Below, piece by piece: positions 1 to 12,414 of a DNA stretch of 64,000 bases (position 1 is its first letter; each line of letters begins with the position of its first letter). The notes beneath the pieces are model-generated. The model made no database searches. It was given only the letters and a program-made list of their open reading frames with translations, and was not told the DNA's origin. Position numbers and translations under genes: made by a program. Source of the stretch: Moniliophthora roreri (lineage: Eukaryota; Basidiomycota; Agaricomycetes; Agaricales; Marasmiaceae); assembly GCA_001466705.2 (NCBI GenBank), contig LATX02000201.1, positions 124,001 through 188,000 on the forward strand, in the 5' to 3' direction.

Positions 1-938
1 GCGGCAACGTCTACACTGAACTCGCTGCTTCTACTACCATTTTGAATGTCGGGCGTTCCAGGGGTGCTCGTCCTTGGTGAGTGCATCGTTACCTCTATCA
101 CAAGGTGGGATCTGACTCTACCTTCGTCGAATGGTGAATGAAGACCCGCAAAACTCGCCTTGGTTGACGATTGGATCGTGCGACTCTGGCCATCAATCAT
201 GATTCATTCTTGGGCGGTGCTGAAGACGCGGTCCTCCAGGGTACCTCGCAAGAATCAGGACCGGCGAGATCGTGGCCTTCCAAGTTGATGCATATCCCCG
301 GAGGCAGCGCGGAGTTCGGCGCGTAAGGCAAGTACGTGTTAGTCGCGATTTCTCTATCAATGCAGAAATTGACGCTCGTCCTAGTGTGGTATCACCTCGT
401 GTACACTGGGGTTCGGATTCATCAATCATTATCTGTTAGCCAAGGGAAATGCGATATTGGGGCTAAAAGTCATCCTAGCATATCTTTTCTACTGACTAGT
501 GTGATATATGGTCTTTGGAGCTCGAGAAGTTGTGGTCGTTGTCGTTACTGAAGGGTGTCGTCTCTGCTCTGGTACCACCTGCTGCGTGTTTATAAAACCC
601 TAATCTTCACTGCCTTGTCGTTGACGTTGAATCTGGCAGGGTATATTCATGCTACTAATGACAGGTGCCAGCTCTGGGTAGTAATTGGGTAATAGAGCTC
701 CGTGATCCGACACGTTTTTATCGGCAGGACATACACATCGATAAGCGCCGAAGACCACGGAATCATTAAGTTAACGGTGGATGTTGAACCCTTGAAGCAT
801 GGCCGAACTAGATTTCATTTATAGCGGCCATGCGTCAAACGCGCGGCCTGGCAGTTATAAGTTTACTCACTGCTCAACGTTGACCTTGTTTCTCCTACTC
901 ACCATCGTACATATACAACAGAATCGCGAAAGCCTTTA
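1..938. other. No supported gene (left edge)
   Basis: Short open frames occur on both strands, but none shows a recognisable domain, a credible multi-exon model or a biased composition. A TATAAA-like site lies near 590, with no convincing gene placed to use it. The first bases may be the 3' end of a gene outside the window; this cannot be shown. Confidence 0.4.
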
Positions 939-1971
939 ATGTCACCAAAGGCCACGAGCGAAAAGCAAGTATCCCAGGATACCGAACTCGTTGTTATTCT
1001 AAACAAGTTGGAAGAGGCGTCCAGTCAGACTCAGTCGTCTTTACGGAGGAGTGCTCAATTGGCACTAGGTATCTACTACCGTAGCCCCCAGGTACTCTCA
1101 CTTCTACACACTTCTCTTCAGGCTCTGAACCAGAACTTGCATGTAGCTTCCAGCATTCAAGGCACTGGCGCGAGAATCTTGTGAAGCTGTATTCACTGTC
1201 CTTGTAGCCCAAGGTAGAGTCGATGACGAAACATTGGCTGCTTCGTCAAAGGATTTCCGATACAGTAATAAGGTTCACCATTTGCAGGAGTACGTTGTTT
1301 GTCTCCACATCTTTGACGTGTACACTAATTCCTTGCTATAGCAAGCTTCAAGAAATTGATACTTTTGCCACAACATTCGCCTCCCGTAGCCGTCTGGCAA
1401 CATTCTTCCGTGGCTTCAGTGATACCTCTAGGATAAATGACTATCGTAAATTCACGCAGGATTTCATTCTCGACGGAGATTTCCGCCCCAAGGTAAGCAA
1501 TTAATTGGGAACGAGAAATCAGATACTGAAAACTTATTTAGTGCCCACCTATCAAGGAGAAGAAGTGGAATAAGCACAAATTCTCGTCGAATATCGACGA
1601 TGGTGCTATGACTCGTCAGTCTGCAATTCTGTCCAATCGCTCCAAGCTCTCAACTGCTCGTCGAACATGATAGCGCAGCTACACCTACCAGCACACGGAC
1701 ACTCCCTTTTGGTCGCCATCCAAATAACTCGTTGCCCGCAATTCCGACAGTGATATTTGTCGACAAACTGGTCTATGCACCAACCTATCACAAAAGCGAA
1801 ACAAACATAACAATCATGAAACATAGCGGAAACACAACTGTATATGAAACCATCAATTCTCACAACTTCAGTTACTCAGCTAGTTCTTCACGAAATGGAA
1901 ACACAACCGACAACGAATCCTTCGATTCTTACAGCCACAGTCATTCGACCAGTCATTCACAACATCTTTAG
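939..1971 (+). CDS. MLKL/HeLo-like helical-bundle protein with GNT-repeat tail (pair A, long member)
   Basis: Five exons, 939-1091, 1147-1272, 1346-1492, 1542-1614 and 1679-1971, give a 263-residue protein. The third exon uses an AAG acceptor, the weakest junction of the model. Residues 1-145 are amphipathic helices that align segment by segment with the 14722-15721 protein. The style is that of the N-terminal four-helix domain of MLKL-like proteins and agaricomycete NLRs and kinases (family judgement from memory, not searched). The tail, 167-263, is rich in Ser, Asn, His and Thr and holds two copies of a G-N-T-T motif 23 residues apart (near 217 and 240), each followed by Asp/Glu, an aliphatic or aromatic residue and Asn/Asp-Ser. 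The tail shares HPNNS and GNT blocks with the 14722-15721 protein. The gene is convergent with 2061-2982, with 89 bp between the stops. A role in membrane-directed cell death or allorecognition is inference. Confidence 0.6.
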
Positions 1972-2060
1972 CGTGGCCTTTAGGAGGGTGACGGGAGGGT
2001 GTCCGCGGAGGTCCAGGCGTTAGGCCTCGATTAGTTGATGTTAACCCCCGTAGTAAAGAG

Positions 2061-2982
2061 TTAGGCCTCAGGCGCTTGCGGATTAGGATGTTGTAAACCT
2101 AAGATGTATCAGATATAATCATGATGTAACGACTTTTAATGATTAACGCCTTTACATACCTTCGCCGTCGTCTTGAATGGACTTTGACGCTTGACTGATC
2201 AAAGCGTTCATAAAGCCATTGATGCTTAGCTGATTGCTGGGATCCTGAACAGGAAACTCGGCATGCCGTCCTCGGGATGAATGTATGACTGCCAAAAAGG
2301 CGCATCCCTGAATCACGTCTGGACTAGGAAACTAGAGGTATTCAGGGCCAGTCCTCAGCTGAAATGCGCGAGAATTTGGAACATGAAGCTCAAACCTACG
2401 TCGAAAAGGGCAATACTTTGATAGAGAGCTCGACTGTAGCGCTTTATACGCTTTGAATCGCGCAATAGTATCCCGAATAATCGGAACCGGCGACTTTGAC
2501 CTTCGATGAATCCATTTATCTCCTCGAGCAATCTGGAGCAAGAAATGAAGATATAAGTAAATGACTCCTTGAGATCAGTGGCTGCGCCGCTTACGCATGG
2601 AGGTCCTTAGCTCGATTCCTCAATTGAGTGCCCCAATCCGCTCTATTCGTTTGACTTGTCGGGTTAACATCAATCTCGATGAAGGTGCGAATCACGAGAT
2701 ACACAATTTCAGAAACTTCGTTGGCCAGTTTCTTTAAAGCGCGTTTATGATGCGGACATTTCTGCAACAAGTTCATTATCAGATCGCCACCGGAACAAAT
2801 GACCAACTCCGTACCTGGACTCCTTTATTAATTTGGATGGCCAGGTTGCAAAGCTGTTGACCAGAGAAAGTGACACTGGAGTTGCCTTTGGAAAAATGCT
2901 GTAGCTCCTCGGCGATAATGTCGTGTACGCCGGGAGGAGATGAGGTGGTACTTGAGGAACTGGAGGATGGGGTTGAGGACAT
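2061..2982 (-). CDS. Helical-bundle protein, MLKL NTD-like (pair A, short member)
   Basis: Five exons, 2815-2982, 2595-2761, 2396-2532, 2160-2318 and 2061-2098, sum to 669 nt (222 residues); all phases close. The ATG at 2982 starts a Ser/Thr-rich leader of about 18 residues, followed by helices. Exon 2 begins KCPHHKRALKKLANEVSEIV, a charged amphipathic helix in the style of MLKL-like N-terminal bundles. Exon 3 carries LLEEINGFIEGQSRR, matching an equivalent helix in the 13747-14557 protein. Its closest relative here is that protein: exon borders, helix order and the motif INGFMNALIS near the C-terminus (RVYMRGLISS there) correspond. It lacks the Asn/Ser/Thr-rich tail of the neighbour it faces. 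It may be a partner, regulator or independent paralogue; the function is unknown. Confidence 0.6.
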
Positions 2983-5672
2983 TCTGGGAAGAAAAATGAG
3001 GGGAAGCGAAGGAAATTGGGTATTGAGGGCGATGAGCACTCTTAAATATTATATCTTTGTGAAGATGATAGATCTTGCCCCGACAGGAGTTACGTGACTA
3101 ATGGCAGTCCGCCCTTACAAGATAGGCGCTGAAATCGGTTATTTGGGAATGTCGAGAATAAATTGATATCTGAAAGCTGGAATTATCGTGGCTGGTCATG
3201 TTTCAGAATCACGGCACCAATCATTGCAGTGCGTTTCCCAGAAAAAAAATAAATAAATCAAAGCGCAACAGCTCCTGGAAAAGTTCATACACAATGCGAC
3301 CATGCTCACCTGTACCTCTGTTTAATAGAAGTCGTTACACCGTTTAGTACGTCGTTCATGTAAAGGGCGTCTCAAAGGGCCGAAGTGCTATTGACTTCTT
3401 AAACGTCATCACCACAGGAGCTGCGGCGGAAATAGATTGGCACATTCATTTGCGTTCCGGCAACCTGTACTAGCTTTGGCCAATCTGATACAACTGGAGT
3501 TCCCTGCATGCCGCACACACCACGTACACGAAAGCCAGCAAAATTCAGGTCAAATTCCCTCGTACCATCTAGAGGAAGCTGTAAGCAGGGTAGAACCTAC
3601 GACAAGAACGTCAAAATTACCTGGGAATGTGACTATGCATCGCACGAGAAAGTCGGTGGTGGGTCGGTGCCGTTCAGTTTATATTGAATTGAATTAGCTG
3701 TAGTAAGCCTTCAAGTATCTTGACGCTCAGGGTGCCGAGATTCCATACTGGGGCTGTGGAATGCGATCAAACCGACAAGAGTCTAACGAGACGTTTACGC
3801 GTTGTGAGAATCGCGGTAAATTAGGGCCGTTGTGATAGATTATCATTCATAGCAACCCGGCGGGCCCGTTCGGCATCCAAATAGACGTCCGATCCATGGG
3901 TACTGCAAAGACATTGTCAAGGAAAAATGCTTCAGGCTTGGTCAAATGCGAACCTTTGAAAGGAGAAATTTGAGATCTTCAAGTGTCTCTGCATGATGCA
4001 GCTTTACCAAAGCAGTGACTTATCGTCAAGGGGTGCAGGACCTAAATTTCTGGTCCGGGGTGGGGGATCCGAACTTTGCTAAAAAAATTTTTTGACCTCA
4101 CCCAAATCATGCCTCTGACAGGCTTTTTTTGGGCTTTGGGACCTCCCAAAATTGACATATTCACTTCATTTTTTGAATTTCACCCATAGTCCAAAGGGTT
4201 TCAGGACAACAGGAGGTCAGTATCAACACGCATATGGGAGAAGGTGAGTGACATTAATGATGTTGAGCCTGGAAAATGACTTACCTTTTTCGGATATGTC
4301 CGCGGGGATAACATACCAAATAAGGCAGGAAGGGGGTGGGGGTGCCACCCCCACTTGACCTTAAAATTTTTTTCGACCTCGTATACTTATCAAGTTTTTG
4401 GACCCCCCTTGCTTATCGTAACAAGGAGAGTTGCTCCGCGCGAAATGTTCAATGTTTCAGCGCTGAACACAAGGTATAAATAAATCTGGGAGAAAGAGAG
4501 ATATTAATGTAGAAAAGCATCAAGAAAAGATCCCAAGGCGCACCAGGAGGTGGAGTTGCAAAAGAATGTAGTCAGGGCTCGAAGCAAGTAATTGGTCATG
4601 GGAGTAATGACGCAACAGGCGCTGGGAGGTGCACAGCCACGCAGGGTTCTTTTCAAACGTCCAGGATTACGATGATGCTTTGCCTTGACGTGATGATGCA
4701 TGCTCAAAATGTCACTTTTGGAAGGGTACGCTCCTCAGGTGCATGGCCACGTTTTTTAATCGAGCGAATTCTGAGCACAGGTACTAACAGCAACCGTAGT
4801 ATGCTGTCTACCATTATCACCGTGGTTTTCTTTGGACTAGATTCTCACCTCCGGGAAAGTTTGGGCGCTATGGATTCGTCATCGGCGCTCCAGGAAGCTC
4901 TGTAAAGGAAAAGATCGGGTGCTGGTTAGCTTGTGAGTGCATCGCCATCCCTCTGACTACGAGATTCGCATATCTAGGGATGAAGAGCCTAGAGGTCTTA
5001 GAACCTTGGCTTTCGACTCGACCACCAGCCAAGATGTACGATATTCTGCTCAGTTTTAGTCACATTACTATGACAGCGCGACATTTGGACTGGTGATGTT
5101 CCCGTACAGTCTAGTTGATGGTATCTGATTCCGTGTTCTTCTATAGAACGCAAGGTTACCATTATCTTGAATGAACCTGTTTCTAGGTATGTAACGGATC
5201 TTTGTAGTTTCGGGCTCTGGATACTGACTTTCTCTATTTAGACCAGTTGAGCTTGAGGCTTGGAATACTATCGCATTCAGGACATGGGATCTGAAGATCC
5301 AACCTGTCACTGTGGTGGTTATTTTCGACTCAATCTTCTCCATCAAAAAGGCAGGAACGTTCGGGTGCTATCGATTTGTCATGTGCATTTTTGGACTCGC
5401 AAAGGCAGATCAGCAGAAGGTGTTACAATTCAATGCCGATATCATATGTTGGCCCTTCGGGTATACCCGACACTCCACGAAGCGCTACCACTTACCTACA
5501 TAGTGTTCAGGCATTTTGGTATCGGCGGGATTACGGTCGTGAACCTTGTTCCCATTCAAGATCTAAAAACGAAGGAACAAGAGGCCAGCTGGGGAACTGT
5601 TTAGTATAAAGGGACGTGTATTCACGGCGAAGCAAACAAACAAAAAAAAGAAATTGCACCAATCTTTTTATC
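2983..5672. other. Gene-poor interval, 2.7 kb
   Basis: No gene could be supported on either strand. Near 4055-4170 and 4325-4405 there are A/T runs and a G/C palindrome (GGGGGTG...CACCCCC at 4331-4353). Open frames around 5260-5600 are AT-poor and lack domain signal, and could be relics. The composition looks like old intergenic or repeat-derived DNA. Confidence 0.4.
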
Positions 5673-5775
5673 GCTGGGAGCAGGATTTGAACCTACGCGG
5701 TGAAACACCAAGTGATATTGACTCAGCATAAGGGCTAATTCAAATCACTCGCCTTAACGACTCGGCCATCCCAGC
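5673..5775 (-). tRNA. tRNA-Ser(UGA) with 22-nt intron
   Basis: Read on the minus strand, a 7-bp acceptor stem (GCTGGGA with TCCCAGC), D arm, T arm (GGTTCAAATCC) and long variable arm (TTGGTGTTTCACCG) fold as a serine tRNA. The anticodon is TGA, with the intron placed after position 37. Without the intron it is 81 nt. It is almost identical to the tRNA at 8320-8426, but the two introns differ in sequence and length. Together the two form an inverted repeat around URC1. Confidence 0.93.
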
Positions 5776-5977
5776 ATCAACACGTAGCTCACTACATGAT
5801 ATCAAGTGTCATATCGTGTCCGACATGCTATTATTACGTCCACGGAACATGTGTGCGGACAAGACTCTGTACTGCCCCCTCTTTCTCTTTCTTCCTTCTT
5901 CCACAAGGTATGGCCCACAATGTAACACCCGTAATCGATGGTCATTGATTGATTCAACACTACAGCAATCAGCAACG

Positions 5978-8186
5978 ATGGCAGATCAAACAATCTTGAC
6001 ACAAATCTTGGAAGAACTAAAGGCGCTCAAACTTCAACAGCAGGCCTTGGAAGGAAAGGTGAGCAGTCTTTCTAACGTGGACGTCGTTGATGACGATGAG
6101 CTTGTACCATCCATCAATGCCAACAACGACAAACTCGGATCTTATCCGCGTACTAACCAACCTCGACACGTAGCTCTCTTCCCTAACAAGCACACCATCC
6201 ACACCCACAAGTCAACCAATCCCAATCCCAATACCGAGATCATCATCCATCGAATCCAGCCCAGCAACCACCACCCGATCTTTCGAATCAACCTCTCTCG
6301 CAACAACACTTCCTTCTTCGCCTCCTTCAGTCAGCACAGTTCAACGCTCCACCTCTGCTACGCCATCAAAGGACAAGGATCAAGCCAGAGAAAAGACACT
6401 TTACCCATCCAGAGTCCTACTAACCACCTATCCACCTGCACCCAACTCCCTCGCTTCCCAATCCGCATTCCCACTCGTCTGGGGTGCCCCATCGGCTCTC
6501 GAACGCGGACCTGTCATTTGTTCCCGTCTTCCGTCATCCATCAAACGCCGTAATGCCATCGGCGCACATAGTGGTAGTTACTCCATCTACCGCGCTCTAG
6601 CTATTGCGATGGGAAACCTCGATCCTTCGTACAAGCCAGATCTGAGAGATACGGAACCTCCAGCTGGGATTGATATCCCTCCTCAACCGAGTTGGTTCGT
6701 AGATGGTGGGAGGAAGATTGTTAGTTTTGATCCGTGGGGACATGTGGTGCAGAAGGAATTCAAGTCGTGCGTACAATCATACGCCTCTTACTCTTGCTTT
6801 CGTGGTGTTAAAAGAGTTACACAGGTTGATGGCACCGAAGGAAGAAGACGGCCAAGATCTCGATATCCGACCTTCCATCGCTGTCACGCGTGCGCATATC
6901 AAGCTAAGCGAATTGGATGAGGCGGTTAGGAGGGGTGAGATTGAGATTGATGGCAAGGTACGTACGCCTACCTTTCCCCTTGCACCAAACTGACACACAA
7001 TAGATCGTCCTCAAAACCGCACCAATGAAAACCGAGACCGGCGAAATCGATACCACAAAAGACAGTGGTGTCGAAGTAGCTGTGAGTAAAGCGGCTGTAG
7101 AACCTGTTTGGTGGTTGCCAGGTGTTGCGGAGAGGTTTGGGATGTACGTTCGACTGACTGTCTCTTTGCGTTTACATTTTTTCATTTCTGACTGTGTGTG
7201 TTTTGGTATAGCTCTGAAACTCTTCTCCGACGTTCACTGTTTGAAGATACGGGAGGAATGTACCCCGAGTTGATTACGAGACCTGATATCAAGGTGTGTG
7301 TCTCCGCCCGGCCTCCCTTTTTGCATTTCTCGTCGGCTGACGCAGGATAGGTCTTCCTCCCTCCAATTGGAAACTTTACAGTTTACATCTTTGGTAAAGT
7401 CGAAGATGTAAGAGACGAAAGTAAAGTTTTGACGTTGAGAGTTCATGATGAGTGTACGCCTCCTTTTTCGTTTCTTCATCGACCCACGACGTGAGCTAAC
7501 CCACCCCGCTTCTTCGCAGGCAACGGCTCCGACGTCTTTGGATCCGACATTTGCACATGTAAACCTTACCTCGTTTACGCAATCGAAGAATGTATACGTA
7601 CAGCACAAAAAGGTGGTGTAGGTGTTGTTGTGTACTTTAGGAAGGAAGGAAGGGCGTTGGGGGAGGTTACCAAGTGCGTCTTGCTTTCTCTCTCTCTTGG
7701 GGGTTACCAACGCGTCATCATTCACAGATACCTCGTATACAACCTCCGAAAACGACACGGCGATCGCGCAGATCGTTACTTCAAATCTACGGAATTGATC
7801 GCTGGAGTCAAGGATATGAGGTTCCAAGCGCTCATGCCGGATGTCTTGCATTGGTTGGGTGTCAAAAAGGTCTGTGGTGCCTTTGCTTCTTTCCCTCTTT
7901 TTTTTTTTTTTTTTTTTTGCTTGGATAATTAACTAACGCGCACACCCCACCGTGACCCCAGATCGACAACATGGTATCCATGTCCGACATGAAATACGAC
8001 GCAATCGTAGGAAGTGGAATCCCCATTTTAAAGAGATATGATATCCCGGAACATCTCATCCCACCCGACTCGCGGGTAGAAATCGATGCCAAGATTGCTG
8101 CGGGGTATTTTACGTCTGGAAAGAAACTTACAGAGGCGGATTTGGTTAGGACTGTTGGGAGGACTTGGGAGGAGTCGGAGCATTGA
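5978..8186 (+). CDS. URC1: URC1-type GTP cyclohydrolase II-like protein (uracil catabolism)
   Basis: Nine exons, 5978-6058, 6174-6766, 6825-6957, 7004-7143, 7212-7293, 7351-7453, 7520-7673, 7728-7869 and 7962-8186, sum to 1653 nt (550 residues) with all phases closing. The first intron has a TACTAAC branch site. The C-terminal half resembles GTP cyclohydrolase II (RibA). The zinc-ligand pattern HDEC-x10-CTC is present, followed by VVYFRKEGRALGEVTKYLVY, which matches the RibA segment around its catalytic Arg. The long N-terminal extension, and the MRFQALMPDVLHWLG and MKYDAI blocks, distinguish fungal URC1 from riboflavin-pathway RibA. In yeasts, URC1 acts in the non-canonical URC pathway that releases nitrogen from uracil. 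Residues near 28-135 are a low-complexity Ser/Thr/Pro region and may be disordered. The last intron is unusually long (92 bp) because of a 21-T run. Confidence 0.9.
7898..7918. repeat. Poly-T tract (21 T) inside URC1 intron 8
   Basis: An uninterrupted run of 21 T lies between the 5' splice site and the ACTAAC branch site of the last URC1 intron. It is a likely length-variable microsatellite; no retroelement boundary is visible. Confidence 0.9.
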
Positions 8187-8319
8187 GCCAGGTGCTTGGT
8201 TTTTTGTGGAATGTATTTTGTAGTTGTCGGAACGTTAACGGAATAAGTAGAGGAATGGTACTGTTAAACACATGACTCAATCAATGGATGTGGTTTATAT
8301 AAAATTAGCATGTGATAGC

Positions 8320-8426
8320 GCTGGGATGGCCGAGTCGTTAAGGCGAGTGATTTGAATTTGCAAGTTGGTGTGCTTAGTCAATATCACTTGGTGTTTCACC
8401 GCGTAGGTTCAAATCCTGCTCCCAGC
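8320..8426 (+). tRNA. tRNA-Ser(UGA) with 26-nt intron
   Basis: Same mature sequence layout as the tRNA at 5673-5775 (81 nt without intron; anticodon TGA; serine-type long variable arm), on the opposite strand. The intron after position 37 is 26 nt and differs from the 22-nt intron of the other copy, while both end in TTAGTCAAT or GAGTCAAT. Mature regions appear identical by eye. Confidence 0.93.
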
Positions 8427-10365
8427 GGTTGCGACGGTGTTTCATCGAACCTTTTTGGTTAATAATTTTTCGTTCATCGCTGAGGCATATTTACAGAATC
8501 ATGTATCTAACTATAAGCATAGACTTTATATCATTGCTTCCATCCTCGCGTTGCCTTGGACCAGAAAAACTAGGTTATTTTGTCGAGGGTCTGATTCCAG
8601 AGCTGAACAGAAGAGTTCAATGCCGGGGCTATGTATCTGGTGGTGAAGAATGAGAAGAAACGATGGTAGATTACAGCGTTGTGAGGATATACCAGAACGC
8701 ATGTTCTTGGGATACACAAGACCATAGACGTCGAGAAGATATACATGATGTCGCTGTTGCGCCAGCAGGCAGATTGAAGATGATCATGGAAGCGAATCAT
8801 CCATGTTTGCCGTTCCAGTTGTCTTTGGCCGAGAACTGCCCTTGATTGTTGTACTGCAGGCCGAGAGTTAGATACAAGAGTCGAAAATATAAAGGAGAGT
8901 CAAACATACAGAGCGAAGGCATTACCAGAACACATAGCGATGCAGAATCTCGGTGCAAACATCGAACCTTTGGACTGAACACTAGGTCCAGATCCGGTTG
9001 AGGTTCAACGTTCGGTTTACCTGGATGTCGTAGCTGAGGAAAGAGCAATTCGCGTTCACAGGGGTAACAGAACATGATGACAGGGAAAAACACACCATTC
9101 CAGAATCTCATCACCGTCCTGATCAGTTATCTTCGAAGCGGCCAGAATACCCCAATACCCTTTCGCTAACACTTCCCGCCCAGCAGAGAACCCAAAAGTG
9201 CCCCCAAATTCCAAGCAAGAGTCCATTATTGAGACTTTGTGCTCATGGGGCTCGGTCCAGGTTCGATGTTCACGAAAGAGTAGTCGCTGAACCACACCGA
9301 ACCAAACTTGTGCATCATCACGGGAGCGTACCTTCACGCACGAGACCATCGGCCTCGAAGAGATCCGGGCATACCTGATAACCTGGGATCATGAGCTTCA
9401 GCCAGCAGGCTCGTCTACAGAGGCAATGGGATGCTTACATCGCAGCAGCTATACTGGCCTCCAAAGGTACCGCAGGTTGATGATCATATTTCTAGGTGTT
9501 CAATTGACCACCATAGCCTAGGTTATTGGTTTCCGCATCCCATACCCAAAGCGGGTACGCAGAGCTGGAAAGTGGTTGTGGTCGGTAATAATGTCGCTGA
9601 AGCTAACTGGTAGTGAGAGTGAGCCTTCGGGAGACGATTTGGAACGCATGCACCTCTCTACTTCAGCTAAGGAGCCCAGCCCTTCTTCCAGTCCCAATTT
9701 GTTCTCATTCCTTCACTGGACGGAATCATGTATTGGAGGCGAACCGCGTAAAAGCATTTGCAGACCACATCCTGAGCCCCGACAAAGGAAAGCCCATTTG
9801 TGCGTGCCTTTCCTTCTCTTCTGGGAGCTGACGGCGGGGCCAGGTCAGACTTTCGGGGTGGATACTGTATGGATAATTGACCTCAGATCGTGTACGACGG
9901 ATGCAAGTAACAATGCACTCACCGGTCGTGTCCGCCCAACCCAATTCGTAAATAGTGACCTTCTCTCTTCCCGCAATTTGCCTCACTATCTCGACTAATT
10001 TTGCACCAAGATTGGTGTCTGAAATTCGCTTCTTGAAGGGCGCTCTAAGTCGTTGGTCGCGGGCAACGGGTCGCGTCAAAGTTGAACATCATTGTTAGGA
10101 ACAAAAATGGGCTGTGGCTGTGTCCATACCTTCCTAATTTCTACCGTCACGGTCCCGCTCTCCACCTCTCGAGCGGTGTCGGTATGTCCCAGAAACACTT
10201 ATGTGGGGTCAAGCGGTTAACCATGCGTCGTCTCTAACCTTGATCACTGTTGTAGTACTTCCGTCCTTAGCTCCGTTGATTGCAGCAGTAATTTGTGAGA
10301 CTGTTGTGTAGGCTCTTCGCAAGCTAAAGCTAACCTAGGTTTATCCAAAGGAGAAGACGAACTCG
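8427..10365. other. Uncharacterised interval with coding-like fragments
   Basis: No gene model could be closed. On the minus strand, around 9726-10079, an open frame containing FKKRISDTNLGAKLVEIVRQ and VTIYELGWADTTG can be spliced (GTGAGT donor near 9920, CAG acceptor near 9824) to a short C-terminal exon ending near 9726. It looks coding but matches no family I recognise. A second minus-strand stretch (8800-9350) is open in parts and broken by stops. These may be one or two degraded or fast-evolving genes. Confidence 0.3.
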
Positions 10366-11490
10366 ATGGGGCTCCCACGACTGCCTCAAGAGATTTGCGA
10401 CCACGTTATCCATTACTGCCAGGACGATACGGAAACGCTTTCCGCCTGTTCGCTAGTTTCCAGAGCCTGGGTATTCAAATCCCGATCTGTCCTTTTTCCG
10501 GAATCATTCATTTTTACCTTTGGTGATCATATGCGAAAGACTACTAAAGACTTTCACGCTCTTGTGAAATCGCCATGTTGCACCATTACTCCTTCCGCCC
10601 GGCACATTGCGTTTGTCGGAAGGGATAACATCGATGACCTCGCTATTCTTGAAGACGCCATTCTCCACCTCGAATCATCACGATTAGGAAGACTCAAAGA
10701 AATAAAATTCTTCGGAATGTTTCCCTCGCAGCTAATGAACCACCCAAACCTCATCTCGTCTCTTTCTCGCTGCATTACATCTTTGACACTCGACTATTCC
10801 ATCTGGTATCATAACCACGACCTCAGTCCAAATTTCATTCTCCAGATCATGCATCTGCTTGGCCCGACCCTAGAATCGTTCTGTCTATCTCTATTCAGTC
10901 CTTCCGGTAATTGGCAAGCACAGACGCTATCACCTTTTCCCAAGAAGGCACGTATGGCACGCCTTCGATACCTTTTTCTCGATGCCGCATTCGACTATAT
11001 ACTCCCTTTGTTTCTTATCCCAGGTCTCGTCGAGTTCCCTCGATTGTCATCTTTGAACACGACGATGGTCTATCTTGAAGACGATGAGCATTACCTACAA
11101 GACTTCCTCGATAGCCATTGCAGAGGCAGGCTTGAGGAACTGTCTTTTTCTGTCCAACCTTATCATGCTTATGATGTCCACCTCCCAGGTATGTCGTTAA
11201 ACAATGTGCTCGGTTATTGCTAACACAACTTTCTTCCAGCGATTAACCTCAGTCGGCTGGACACTCTGAGCACTATTCGTTTCAACTTCAGGCCTTACGG
11301 GCCTCAGCACGAAGGATATCACAGGAAGTTCGTCGACATTGCCTCGAGTGTTCCGTGCTCGTCGCAACGAGCACTCAATGTCTTTGTGAAAGACGAAAGC
11401 TTTCGGTTGCCTTCATCGGCTGAAATACTAAAGGATCGCGTGAAATGGTATGTTGGAAAGGATGAAGTGGAGCTGGATCAAAGCAAATAG
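10366..11490 (+). CDS. F-box-like protein 1
   Basis: Two exons, 10366-11188 and 11240-11490 (357 residues), joined in phase 1 by a 51-bp intron. The N-terminus LPQEICDHVI...SACSLVSRAW is an F-box-like motif (Leu-Pro, then Cys-x-Leu-Val and Trp) expected to bind Skp1 in an SCF ubiquitin ligase. The rest has leucine-rich, beta/alpha-like spacing (SRCITSLTLD, GLVEFPRLSSL) without a named substrate domain. The final exon starts with the AINLS block shared by all four F-box genes in this window, and the intron is at the same place in all four. The substrate is unknown. Confidence 0.85.
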
Positions 11491-12414
11491 AACCTTCATA
11501 TCAGGTGAGCGTAAAGCCCTATCATTCTATGTATCAAGGCGCTTAATCCGTCGTTAACTTGAACATTCATTTTCTCGGATTTTGGAATACAGAAGCTGAA
11601 AACGGGTGGCTTCGCTGAGATAAGATTCAGTGCCTGCATGTAGTGCGATTCTCTTATGATTGTGCATTTTTTTCTGGGACTCAAATCAATTGGATGTTCG
11701 ACATGATTGTCCAGACCAACGACTGTGCATTTGGTAGACAGTTGCTTCCGGTATCTTCGTATGAGATTAGTGACCAAATGGATTCCAGAATTCACGGTTC
11801 GAAAGTGCCTTCGACGCCACCGGATGCAGATGAAACGTGCTGGCTCCAGGTAACTGTCTCCTGAGGTTCCTACTGACAGGCCTCTTACCCGTATGTTTTC
11901 AGTTATTCTCGTATGTATTCATCATGAAATTGACTGAAGGTGTTAGATCCATTAGGTCCAAAATCCGATCAAAGGTATGTTCGCACAGTCTCCATTCGCT
12001 GACATCGGAGGGCAGACCCAGAGATTAGGGTATGAACTACCTGAATCATCCTTCGCCCTCAACTCGTTTGCTCTCACCGCATGATTCCACATAGCAAGTG
12101 GCGATTAAACAGAACTGCGGTCCACGTCCGTGGATTGATTTCCAGTCAATCAACTGCAACATTCTAGAACTTTATTGAGCACCAAGTAGACGTCTCTTCT
12201 TCGGTGATTCAGTAGGACTGTAAGGCGATGCTCCTTGGTGCTCTTTGGAGATATGGCGCTCGAAGTCGCACGACGACTCTCATTAGGATGTCGGCTCCGC
12301 ATAATACCCATGCTCTTTACATGACATACAGCACTACTATGAACTGTAAAGAACAAATTGGGACACACCACTCGGAGCATGGAGCAGTATTCCTGATTAC
12401 GAGTCCGAGTTCAC

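Noticed and set aside
3437..3697. 86-codon open frame on the plus strand
   Set aside because: No ATG context, domain, splice structure or composition bias; chance expectation.
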